Positions 43,729 through 51,449 of a DNA stretch of 64,000 nucleotides are shown here, one piece after another. The position numbers were made by a program, and so were the translations under genes. Under the pieces are notes generated by a model. The model was not told where the DNA came from and did not search any database. It saw only the letters and a list, made by a program, of their open reading frames with translations. The stretch is taken from the NCBI RefSeq assembly GCF_003121705.1, contig NZ_PYHR01000002.1:2976001-3040000 (forward strand), given 5' to 3'. The stretch is from Serinibacter arcticus (lineage in GTDB: Bacteria; Actinomycetota; Actinomycetes; Actinomycetales; Beutenbergiaceae). Position 1 is the first letter of the stretch. Each line of letters begins with the position of its first letter.

Positions 43729-43983
43729 TCAGTTGAAGACGGCGTAGCGGCCGTCGAACGTGATCGCCTGGTTGGTGAGGTTGCGCACCGTGATCCAGTA
43801 CGTGATGCGGGTGGGGTCGGCGCGCTCGACCTGCACCGTCCACTCCACCTCGGGCGCGCCCACCACGGGGGTGGTCGGCATGACGTACCAGGCCACGTGC
43901 CAGGCGGCGGGCCAGCCGAAGGTGAACCAGCGGCCGGTGGCCTGGGGGCCGAGGGTTCCGGTGAACTGCGTGGCGACTCTCAT
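43729..43983 (-). CDS. Stand-alone copy of the C-terminal domain of the neighbouring subtilase
   Basis: An 84-aa beta-rich protein behind an AAAGGA site, starting 12 bp after the subtilase stop. It aligns over its whole length with the last 85 residues of that subtilase: TQFTG, ATxRWFTFGWPA, WHV, VGAP, VERA, TYWI, NLTN and DxRxAV are all shared. The domain resembles a small beta-sandwich. As a duplicated solo domain it may compete for the same ligand or regulate the protease. There is no signal peptide. Family unknown. Confidence 0.7.
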   Translation of the reverse strand: MRVATQFTGTLGPQATGRWFTFGWPAAWHVAWYVMPTTPVVGAPEVEWTVQVERADPTRITYWITVRNLTNQAITFDGRYAVFN

Positions 43984-43995
43984 GGCGATGTCCTT

Positions 43996-45824
43996 TCACC
44001 AGCCGAGAACCGCGAAGCGGCCCTCGACGTCGACGGGCGTGTTCGTGAGGTTGGTGATGTCGATCCAGTAGGTCGCGCGCGCGTCGGAGGCGCGCTCGAC
44101 CCGGGTGCGGAACTGGATCTGCGGGGCGCCCACGCGGGGCGTCACGGGCACCGCCGTCCAGATCACGTGCCAGTGCGCGGGCCAGCCGAAGGTGAACCAG
44201 CGCGTGGTCGCGTGCGCGGCGAGCCGCCCCGTGAACTGGGTGCCGACCCACTGCGCGTTGGCCAGCGCGGCCGGGATGAGCTGCCGCAGGTTCGGACGGT
44301 TGCCGATGCGTTGCGTGGCGGGCCGTCCGGGGGTGTCGAGCTGCGGCGATCCGGTGGCACGCAGCAGCTCGCGGGCGCGGGCCGGGCTGAGCGGGGGTCG
44401 CCCGTGGGCCCGGAGCACGCCCTGGACGGCGACGATCGCGCCCACCACGATCGGTGACGCGCTGGAGGTGCCGGAGAAGTCGTGGGTGTACCAGAGGTCG
44501 GCGTCGCCGCCGCCCTGGAGCCACCCGTACCCGGTGGTCGCGACCTCGCGGCCCCAACCCTGGGCGTCCACGGCGGCGCCGTGGTTGGAGAAGCCCAGCC
44601 GGGAGCGGTCGGTCCCGTGGTTGCCCGACGGCGGTGCGCCCGCTCCCACGAGCACCGCGCCGGAGTCCAGCTCCCGACGGCGGAACGGGTTGCGCCACCA
44701 GCTCGGGAAACCGCGGGACGGTCTGTCGTAGATCGCGTCGTCGAGGTTGCGCGCGCCGTTGCCGGCCGCCTCCACGACGATCGTGCCGCGCTCGACGGCG
44801 TAGCGGATGGCCAGGTAGTCGTCGGGCCACCACTCCACGGCGATGAAGCCGTCCTGCCCGGTGCCGCTCGCGCCGGGGCCGGAGCGGTGGATCTCCAGCA
44901 GGATGATGTCGCCCCGCCCCAGCCGGTCGGCGGCCGCCCGGATGGCGGCGGCCGAGGGGTGGTGGTGAACGACGACGCGCTGATGACGGCGTCGGGCGCG
45001 ATGCCCGTGACGCCGAGGGCGTTGACGTCACCGGAGATCTCGCCGAGCACCGCGGTGCCGTGGTCGGTGTCGGTGCTCGGGGTGCCGGCCACGACGCCGC
45101 CCTGGTTGGCCCGAAGGTCCTCGTGCGTGAAGCGCCAGCCCCACTCGCAGTCGATCACGCGCACCCCGGCGCCCCGGCCGCCCGGCTGGGTCCAGGCCCA
45201 GCGCGCGTCGATGCCGCCGGGCGCGGGGTCGAGGTAGCCCTGCCGAGCCGTGAAGTCCGGGGTGACGGCGGGGGGCTCGTCACCGGCGGCGGCCTCGGCG
45301 TCGTCGGCGCGGTGCTCGAGCCAGACCGGGGCGCTCGAGGCGGGCTTGACGTAGGCGGCCTCGACGGCGGGGCTCGCCAGGAGGCGCTCCGCGAGGGCCT
45401 CGAGGTCGGCCACCTCGGTGGCGGTGGTGGTGACCCGGTAGAAGGTCGCCATCGTGGCGCCGAGGGGGAGGGTGGGTGAGGCGGCCGACGGTGAGCCGGC
45501 GGTGTCGGGGGCGCCGCCGTCGTCGTCCGGCCGGGCGGGAGTGACCGTGGCGGTCGCCGGGACGGAGGCCCGCACCCGGTCCTCGCTCGAGCCGAAGAGC
45601 GGCTCGATGGTGATGGTCGGGTCGGCGGCGATCTCGGCGAGGTCGCCGAGGTCCCACCCGGCGGCGGAGCGGGCTCCGGTCGCGGTGATGCGGAGGCCGG
45701 CGTCGAGGTGGCCGACCACGATGAGCTCGGGCGGGCTGGACTCCGGTGGGAGCGTGCTGTTGTCGACGCGGTGGGGGTCGGGCGGATCCGGCGGCCGAGC
45801 CGCGCGGGTGGTCGAGCGAGCCAT
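43996..45824 (-). CDS. Intracellular S8 subtilase with C-terminal beta domain, frameshifted as read
   Basis: About 609 aa if one base is restored. ATG 45824 is placed well behind GAGAGGG; the ATG at 45833 is too close to it. The N-terminal 210 residues include a propeptide-like 'MATFYRVTTTATEVADLEAL' and 'SPAVEAAYVKPAS'. The S8 domain has Asp225 (VIDCEWG), His255 (DHGTAVLG), Asn (EAAGNGA) and Ser (FSGTSSASP). The frame breaks between the His and Asn motifs at the G4 run at 44956-44959, where one more base gives a continuous protein. The C-terminal 85 residues are the 'WFTFGW' domain also encoded alone by the next gene. It is the first gene of the protease cluster. Confidence 0.8.
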
Positions 45825-45907
45825 GGTGGTCATCCCTCTCGCGGCGGGGACCTTCCTCGCCTCGTGAGGTGGAGAGGGTGAGAGGGGCGCGGGTGATACG
45901 GCCGCCG

Positions 45908-46470
45908 TCAGTCGGGCGCGGGCCGGTACCGCACGACCGTCGCCCCGACCGGAGCTCCCGGCGATCGGTGAGCTCGAGCCGGAGCTGGTCGTGCAGGCCG
46001 GCGAGCAGGGTCGGTCCGCGACCGGCGACCACGGGGTGGACCAGGAACACGTACTCGTCGATCAGTCCCAGCTTCGCCAGCGCCGTCGGCAGCATCACGC
46101 CGCCGACGGACAGGCCGTCGCCGGGCTCCTCCTTGAGTCGTCGAACCGCCTCACCGAGGTCACCGTGGAGCAGCTCGGCGTTCCAGTCGACCGTCTCGAG
46201 CGTGCTCGAGACGACGTACTTCCTCGTCCTGTCGATCGCTTCGGCGAACAGCATCTCCGACTCGTCCATCCAGTCGGGCCAGGCGCCCGAGGTGGGCCGC
46301 CGCCACGCCTGCTCCATCATCTCGTAGGTGACCCGGCCGAACAGCTCGCCATCGGCGCGCTCGGTCTCCTCCGTCCAGAAGCGCATCGACTCCTCGTCGG
46401 GAGGAAGTCCGGTCTCGTGGCTGACGCAGCCGTCGAGCGTGACGTTGATCGCGTAGCGCAGGGGTCTCAT
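45908..46470 (-). CDS. Dihydrofolate-reductase-family protein (RibD C-terminal type), frameshifted near the end
   Basis: About 187 aa if one base is restored. It starts MRPLRYAINVTLDG and has the DHFR/RibD-C pattern 'ADGELFGRVTYEMMEQAW', 'KYVVSSTLETVDWNAEL', 'LSVGGVMLPTALAKLGLIDE' and 'VHPVVAGRGPTLLAG'. The last residues diverge after 'RRELRSG'. Adding one base in the run at 45943-45946 yields 'ATVVRYRPAPD' and a stop at 45908, the normal family ending. It is probably a reductase of unknown substrate, unrelated to the protease cluster. The defect therefore helps to judge the nearby frameshifts. Confidence 0.8.
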
Positions 46471-46539
46471 GCAGGGGGGACCGCGCTGACGGGCGAAAGT
46501 CATCGGTGCGGCGGGCGTCCTGCGCGGCACGATGGGTCC

Positions 46540-47334
46540 ATGACCGCCTCGCCGCCCGTCCACCCGTGCCCCGTCTGCGGCGCGTCCGCGCTCGGGGGGC
46601 CGCGCTACCCGGCGGCCGTCTGCGCGGAGTGCTCGACGCGGACCGAGTGCGCGCACGGCCGCCGGGTGGTTCCCGCGACGACGGGACCGGCCGGTGCGCT
46701 CGAGGTCAGGCACATCGACGACGGCACGCTCTGCGAGCCCGTCGTGCTGCACCACCGCGTGCGGATCGACGGCCATCCCGCCGTCGCGAAGGAGGCCCAC
46801 CTCGGTGGGGTGGTCGTCGAGGCGCTCGCGCTGCCGCGGCTCGAGCTGGTGCGGGGTGACATCACCCGGGAGGCCACGGACGCCGTCGTGAACGCCGCGA
46901 ACTCCGCGATGCGCGGGGGCGGGGGAGTGGACGGCGCGATCCACCGCGCGGGCGGGCCGCGGGTGCTCGCCGACTGCGTCACGCGGTTCCCGCGCGGGCT
47001 CGCGACGGGCGACGCCGGCTGGACCACCGCGGGAGACCTCGCCGCCCACTGGGTCATCCACACCGTCGGGCCGAACTACCGGCGCGGTGAGCGCGACCGC
47101 GGGCTGCTCGCGTCCTGCTACCGCCGCAGCCTCGAGGTCGCGGACGAGCTCGGCGTCCGGTCGCTCGCCGTCCCGCTCATCAGCGCGGGGATCTACGGGT
47201 GGCCGCTGCAGGACGCGGCGGACGTCGCCGTCGAGACGCTGGGCGGGACGGCGTCGCTCGTGCGGGAGGTGCGGATCGTGGCGTTCGACGGCGCGGCTCA
47301 CGACGCGGTCGCGGCGGCGCTGGCGCGGGCCTGA
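46540..47334 (+). CDS. Macrodomain protein with N-terminal zinc ribbon (O-acetyl-ADP-ribose deacetylase-like)
   Basis: A 264-aa protein. Residues about 10-35 form a zinc ribbon (CPVCG ... CAECSTRTECAHGR), followed by about 55 residues of beta strand. The macrodomain (residues about 100-264) has the active-site loops 'VVNAANSAMRGGGGVDGAIH' and 'PLISAGIYGWPLQDAADVA'. Such domains hydrolyse O-acetyl-ADP-ribose or remove ADP-ribose from targets. The ribbon-plus-beta module is shared with the protein at 22047-22820 and could bind nucleic acid or an ADP-ribosylated partner. The gene stands alone. Confidence 0.88.
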   Translation: MTASPPVHPCPVCGASALGGPRYPAAVCAECSTRTECAHGRRVVPATTGPAGALEVRHIDDGTLCEPVVLHHRVRIDGHPAVAKEAHLGGVVVEALALPRLELVRGDITREATDAVVNAANSAMRGGGGVDGAIHRAGGPRVLADCVTRFPRGLATGDAGWTTAGDLAAHWVIHTVGPNYRRGERDRGLLASCYRRSLEVADELGVRSLAVPLISAGIYGWPLQDAADVAVETLGGTASLVREVRIVAFDGAAHDAVAAALARA

Positions 47335-47387
47335 CTGTCCGCCCCTCCGGGCCGGGCCGGGGCGGCCGGCCGGGCCGGGGCGGGGCG

Positions 47388-47446
47388 CGTTGCGCGCACG
47401 GATGGTCGCTTCGGGGGGTGTGAGGCGGCCACCGGTGCGCGCAACG
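47388..47446. repeat. Palindromic repeat, family C copy 1
   Basis: CGTTGCGCGCA (47388-47398) and its exact inverted copy TGCGCGCAACG (47436-47446) enclose a 17-base block GGATGGTCGCTTCGGGG that recurs in the second copy at 47832-47931. It lies directly behind the macrodomain gene. Confidence 0.75.
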
Positions 47447-47494
47447 ACGTTGGTGACGGAGGGCCGGGGCGGAGGACCTGGGCGGAGTGGGAGG

Positions 47495-47776
47495 GTGTCG
47501 GGGGCGGTCGTCGCCGTCGCCGTCGTGATCGCGCTGTGGGCGCTGGTCGCGAGCCCGCGGGCGCGCTGGCGCGGACCCGTGGCGACGCCGGTCGCGAAGG
47601 TCGCCGTGTTCGGCGGCGCGGGCCTGGGGCTGGCGCTGACGGGGAGCGGGGGGATGGGCGCCGGGCTCGTCGGGGCGGCGGTGCTGCTGAGTGCGTTGGC
47701 GCGGACGCCGGAGGTGCGGGCGCTGGCCGCGCCGGTTCCGGCGGCGGACGACGGCGGTCGGCCGGCCTCCGGCTGA
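47495..47776 (+). CDS. YrdB (DUF2568)-like membrane protein, N-terminally truncated
   Basis: A 93-aa protein with about three hydrophobic segments ('VVAVAVVIALWALVASP', 'VAKVAVFGGAGLGLALTGSG', 'GAGLVGAAVLLSALAR'). The pattern WALVASPRA...KVAVFGGAGL matches the second half of DUF2568/YrdB proteins, which normally have another N-terminal helix pair. The GTG start follows GGGAGG. The missing part and the flanking family C repeats on both sides suggest that repeat insertion removed the original start. It may be a pseudogene. Confidence 0.5.
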   Translation: MSGAVVAVAVVIALWALVASPRARWRGPVATPVAKVAVFGGAGLGLALTGSGGMGAGLVGAAVLLSALARTPEVRALAAPVPAADDGGRPASG

Positions 47777-47831
47777 TCGCCGCAGCGGCGGCCTCGGTGC
47801 CGCCCGGGCCGGGGCCGGGCCTGTGGCGGGG

Positions 47832-47931
47832 CGTTGCGCGCAGGGATGGTCGCTTCGGGGCGTCGGAACCGACCAACGGTGCGCGCAACACGGCGGTGGG
47901 GCGGCGGAACCGGCCAACGGTGCGCGCAACG
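47832..47931. repeat. Palindromic repeat, family C copy 2 with duplicated right arm
   Basis: The left arm CGTTGCGCGCA (47832-47842) and block GGATGGTCGCTTCGGGG are identical to copy 1. The right arm TGCGCGCAAC occurs twice (47880-47889 and 47921-47930), each preceded by a CGGAACCGxCCAACGG segment. It lies between the truncated YrdB-like gene and the end of the lacI-type gene. Confidence 0.75.
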
Positions 47932-47977
47932 GGGCCGGCGGCGGCCGGCGGCGGGCCCGGGGACCCGGGCCCGCCGC

Positions 47978-48997
47978 CTACGGCCGCGGCGGCGCCGTCG
48001 TCCCGCGCACGACGAGCGTCGTCGGCAGCCGCACGTGCGCCGGCGGCCCCGCCGCCTCCCGCTCCGCCCGCCCGCCCGGCGCCGCGAGCTGCTCCAGCAG
48101 GATCCGCACCGCGTGGCCGCCGAGCTGCTGGATCTCCTGGCGGACGGTCGTGAGCGGGGGACGGGTGGCGGCGGCCTCGGGCACGTCGTCGAACCCGACC
48201 ACGGACAGGTCGCCCGGCACGTCCACGCCGAGCCGGTGCGCGGTGTCGAGGATGCCCATCGCCGAGAGGTCGTTGCCGGCGAAGATCGCCGTCGGGGGAT
48301 CGGGCAGCGCGAGCATCGCCGCGGTGGGGGCGTCGGCGCCGTCACGCTGGTACTCGGCCACGCGCATCAGCGCGGGATCGGCCGCCAGGCCCGCCTCGGC
48401 CAGCGCCTGGCGGAAGCCGGCCTCGCGCAGCCGGGACGACTCCAGGTCCGGGCGGCCGCCGAGGAAGCCGATGCGGGTGTGCCCGAGCTCGATGAGGTGC
48501 TGCGTGGCCAGCACGGCGCCCGCGAGGTTGTCGGAGTCGACGGTCGCGAGGTCGGCCGGTCCGGTGTGCGGGTCGACGGCGACCACGGGGATCTCCTCGT
48601 CGGCGTGTACGACCGTCGGCGTGACGAGCACGGCGCCGTCGATGAGGGTGCCGCTCAGCCGCGAGAGGTAGCGACGCTCCCAGCCGGGGCGGTCGGACCC
48701 GCCGGTGTAGGCCAGCAGCGCGTAGTCGGTGCCGGCGAGCGCGACCCCGGCGCCCTTGAGGATCTCGGTGCTGAACGGCTCGAACTCGGCCACCAGCACG
48801 CCGATGACGTTGGTGCGCTGCGACCGCAGGCTGCGGGCCACGATGCTCTGCTCGAACCCGAGGCGCTGCACCACGTCCTGCACGTGGGCGACAGTCGTGG
48901 CGGCGATGCCGTGCCGCTCGTTGATCACCTTCGAGACGGTCGCGATCGACACGCCCGCCTCCCGTGCGACGTCCGTGATCGTCACCCGCCTCGCCAT
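47978..48997 (-). CDS. LacI-family transcriptional regulator
   Basis: A 339-aa protein. The N-terminal LacI helix-turn-helix ('VTITDVAREAGVSIATVSKV') and hinge ('IVARSLRSQRTNVIGVLVAE') are followed by the periplasmic-binding-like core ('GHTRIGFLGGRPDLESSRLR', 'AIFAGNDLSAMGILDTAHRL', 'DLSVVGFDDVPEAAATRPPL'). Such proteins repress sugar-use genes. No sugar operon adjoins it, so its targets are elsewhere, possibly the secreted glycosidases of this region (speculative). Confidence 0.9.
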   Translation of the reverse strand: MARRVTITDVAREAGVSIATVSKVINERHGIAATTVAHVQDVVQRLGFEQSIVARSLRSQRTNVIGVLVAEFEPFSTEILKGAGVALAGTDYALLAYTGGSDRPGWERRYLSRLSGTLIDGAVLVTPTVVHADEEIPVVAVDPHTGPADLATVDSDNLAGAVLATQHLIELGHTRIGFLGGRPDLESSRLREAGFRQALAEAGLAADPALMRVAEYQRDGADAPTAAMLALPDPPTAIFAGNDLSAMGILDTAHRLGVDVPGDLSVVGFDDVPEAAATRPPLTTVRQEIQQLGGHAVRILLEQLAAPGGRAEREAAGPPAHVRLPTTLVVRGTTAPPRP

Positions 48998-49054
48998 GGC
49001 GCGAGCGTAGCTCGACCCGGGCCACGGGCGGCTGGTCTGTCCGGAGATGCGACA

Positions 49055-49097
49055 GCGTGGTACTTCGGTGGCGGTGTACGCCGCCGAAGTACCACGC
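49055..49097. repeat. Long near-perfect hairpin between lacI-type and flotillin genes
   Basis: A 19-bp stem with one mismatch (49055-49073 with 49079-49097) around a GTGTA loop. It begins about 58 bp upstream of the lacI-type start codon and ends 35 bp beyond the flotillin stop. It may terminate the lacI-region antisense reads or the flotillin operon. It is not obviously one of the other repeat families. Confidence 0.7.
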
Positions 49098-49132
49098 CGG
49101 GTGGTGCGAGGTGTCGCGTCAGATGATCGGCG

Positions 49133-50515
49133 TCAGACCGCCGTCGTCGTGCCGGTCGGGCTCTTCGGCGCCTCGGCGCCGCCGATCAGGCCGGAGAAGT
49201 CGACGTTCGGGAACGCCGAGCCGAGCAGGCCCTGGTTCTCCGCGATCAGCTGCGTGATGCCCTTGCTGATCGAGCTGGCGCCGTCGTTGGAGATGATCGT
49301 CAGGCCGTCCACGTTGCCGTAGGCCTGCGCCGCGGCGGTGACGATCTCCGGCAGTCGCTCGATGTACTGCTGCGCAAGCACGGCCTGACCCTGCTCGGAC
49401 AGCGCCTCGGCCTGCGCCTTGGTGGCCGCGGCCTGGGCGAGACCCCTCGCCTCGATCGCGGCGGCCTCGGCCTCACCCGTGGCGCGCGTGGCCTCGGCGT
49501 CGAGCACCGCGGCCGTCTTGTTGGCCTCGGCGATCTCCTTGCGACGGAACGCCTCGGCCTGCGTGGCCGCGTTGTCGGCGTCGCGCTGGGCGTTGGCGTC
49601 CTGCACCCGGGCGAAGGCCGCGGCCTCGGCCGGCTTGCGGACGTCGATGTCGAGCTGCTCCTCGGTGACGCGAGCCTGCTCCACGAGCGCCGTCTGCTGG
49701 CGGGCGGCCACGAGGGCTTCCTGCTCCGCGCGGGCGAGCTGGCCGGAGGCGAGCGCCTCGGCGTCGGCCCGGTCCGTCTCCGCCTTGATCCCGGCCCGCT
49801 TCAGGGCGAGGTCGCGCTCACGGGCGGCGACCTTCTCGTCGGCGGTGATGCGGGCGTTCTCCGACGCGAGGCGCGTCTCGGCCTCGACCATCTCGGCGGC
49901 CTGACGCGTGCGGGCGGCCTGGGCGCGACCGAGGTTGCGCAGGACGTCGCTGCCGGGGGTGTCGATGTCGGAGAGGTTGACCAGGTCGACCTGGAAGCCC
50001 TGCTCGGCGAGGTCGGTCTTGATCGAGCTGACCACCTTCTCCTGGAGGGTGTCGCGGTCCTTGATGAGCTCCTCGACCGTCATCGAGCCGATGATCGGGC
50101 GCAGCGCACCCTCGAGCGCCTGCTGCATCGGCGTCTTGATGTCGGCCTGCTGGGACAGGAAGCGCTGCGCCGCACGGCGCACGCCCTCCTCGTCGCCGCG
50201 CACCTTGAACAGCACGGTGGCCTTCACGGACGTCGGCACGTAGTTGGCGTCGACGGCGTCCACGCGCAGGTCGATCGAGCGCTGCTCGAGCGAGACCTCG
50301 AACGCGGCCTCGAGGATCGGGATGACGAACGCGCGGCCGCCGATGATGACGCGCTGGCCCGACGACGTGCCGTCCTTGCTGTTGCGACCCACGATCACGA
50401 GGGCCTGGTTCGGGGGGACGCGCTTGATCTGCTTGATGAGCAGCAGGCCGATCACGAGCACGGCCACCACGAGGATGGCGACGCCGATGAGGGCCGGGGA
50501 GACGGATTCGATCAT
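49133..50515 (-). CDS. SPFH-domain flotillin-like protein
   Basis: A 460-aa protein. One N-terminal membrane segment ('IGVAILVVAVLVIGLLLIKQ') is followed by the SPFH/band-7 domain ('NQALVIVGRNSKDGTSSGQR', 'AFVIPILEAAFEVSLEQRSI', 'VNLSDIDTPGSDVLRNLGRA'). A long Ala/Glu-rich coiled coil and a C-terminal tail ('VDGLTIISNDGASSISKG') follow. Flotillins organise membrane microdomains. ATG 50515 lies behind GGAAGG; the longer frame upstream is low-complexity DNA. The NfeD-like partner gene is directly upstream. Confidence 0.9.
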   Translation of the reverse strand: MIESVSPALIGVAILVVAVLVIGLLLIKQIKRVPPNQALVIVGRNSKDGTSSGQRVIIGGRAFVIPILEAAFEVSLEQRSIDLRVDAVDANYVPTSVKATVLFKVRGDEEGVRRAAQRFLSQQADIKTPMQQALEGALRPIIGSMTVEELIKDRDTLQEKVVSSIKTDLAEQGFQVDLVNLSDIDTPGSDVLRNLGRAQAARTRQAAEMVEAETRLASENARITADEKVAARERDLALKRAGIKAETDRADAEALASGQLARAEQEALVAARQQTALVEQARVTEEQLDIDVRKPAEAAAFARVQDANAQRDADNAATQAEAFRRKEIAEANKTAAVLDAEATRATGEAEAAAIEARGLAQAAATKAQAEALSEQGQAVLAQQYIERLPEIVTAAAQAYGNVDGLTIISNDGASSISKGITQLIAENQGLLGSAFPNVDFSGLIGGAEAPKSPTGTTTAV

Positions 50516-50699
50516 GGGTGACCTTCCGGGTCGGGTGCCACGCGGGTGGCGCGGCGGTCGGGTGCGGGTGGCGCGGCGGTCGGGTGCGGGTGGTGCGGGT
50601 GGTTCGGGGTGCGGGTGTGGGTGCGGGTGCGACGGGGCGTCGTCGCGGGTGGGGCGCGGGGTGCGGGCGTGGTGAGGTCGGGCGAGGTCGGCCGGCGGG
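50516..50699. repeat. Low-complexity GTGCGGGTG-rich spacer
   Basis: The gap between the flotillin and NfeD-like genes contains many degenerate direct repeats of GTGCGGGTG and GCGGCGGTCGG (mainly 50540-50640). It keeps frames open on both strands but shows no protein signature. It is probably a slippage-prone spacer. Confidence 0.55.
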
Positions 50700-51161
50700 T
50701 CAGCGCGAGCGGTCGACGGCGCGCACCTCGACGCGGGAGCCGTCCAGCGCGACGACCTCCACGCGGGCCCCGGGTTCGAGCCAGTCCTCGCTGTAGGCGA
50801 GACGGGTCTCGATCTCACGGCTGTCGTCGAGCCGGACCTCGCCGCTGCTGGGGCCGGTCGTCGCCGTCAGGGTGCCGAGGGCGCCGACGAGGTCGTACCC
50901 GATGGAGCTCACCTCGCTGCTGCGCGCCCGCGTGATGACGAGCTGGACGAGAGCGCCGAGCGCCACGGCGGCGACGGTCGCGAGCAGGAAGCGCAGCGCG
51001 TCGTTGCTCACGATGAGGCCGATCGCGCCGAAGCCGGTGAGTGCGGCGCCGAACGCCGTCGTGGAGATGAAGAAGTCCGGGATCTCGAGGACGTCACCGA
51101 ACACGAGCGAGGCGAGCAGCAGGAGCAGCCCGATCGCTCCGATCACGAGGAAGACGGTCAT
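50700..51161 (-). CDS. NfeD-like membrane protein
   Basis: A 153-aa protein with an N-terminal start MTVFLVIGA and three to four hydrophobic segments in residues 1-80. A short OB-fold-like C-terminus follows ('LVGALGTLTATTGPSSGEVR', 'ARVEVVALDGSRVEVRAVD'), the NfeD pattern. NfeD proteins are partners of flotillins, and the flotillin gene follows on the same strand. ATG 51161 is preferred because the upstream extension has no membrane or domain content. Confidence 0.8.
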   Translation of the reverse strand: MTVFLVIGAIGLLLLLASLVFGDVLEIPDFFISTTAFGAALTGFGAIGLIVSNDALRFLLATVAAVALGALVQLVITRARSSEVSSIGYDLVGALGTLTATTGPSSGEVRLDDSREIETRLAYSEDWLEPGARVEVVALDGSRVEVRAVDRSR

Positions 51162-51263
51162 GGAACCCCCAGGGTTGGCCACGGTGGTGGTCAGGTGGTG
51201 CGGTGCCCGGTGGTCGACGACGTCGGTGGAGCTGACGCTCGGCCGGTGGGTTGGCACCAGTCT

Positions 51264-51283
51264 ACTTGACTGAGTCTTGACTT
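51264..51283. promoter_or_regulatory. Direct repeat CTTGACT-GAGT-CTTGACT in a divergent promoter
   Basis: Two CTTGACT heptamers in the same orientation are separated by four bases, an 11-bp phase. They lie about 100 bp upstream of the NfeD-like start and 170 bp upstream of the J-domain gene. This may be a repressor site or overlapping -35 boxes. The factor is unknown. Confidence 0.3.
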
Positions 51284-51319
51284 GGGGAAAGTGGAGGAGT
51301 AAAAGACCCGGCGGATGTG

Positions 51320-51400
51320 CAAAAGCCCCTCGCCGGTGGTGCGCAAGCCCCTCGCCGGTGTGCGTAAGCCCCTCGCCGGTGGTGCAGAAACCCCTCGGCG
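51320..51400. repeat. Short tandem repeats with a CCCCTCGCCGGTG core
   Basis: Three near-identical units of about 20-25 bp (GCAAGCCCCTCGCCGGTGGT type) and a fourth degenerate one run head to tail in the gap between the divergent NfeD-like and J-domain genes. Each starts with an A-rich triplet. No coding signature is seen. They could be operator repeats or slippage products. Confidence 0.6.
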
Positions 51401-51449
51401 AGAGAGGTGGGGCTTGTCAGAGTGAGTATTAGTCAGGCACACTAAAACC

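Noticed and set aside
51320-51400. CRISPR array from the tandem units
   Set aside because: Units of 20-25 bp abut one another with no spacers, and no cas genes are present.
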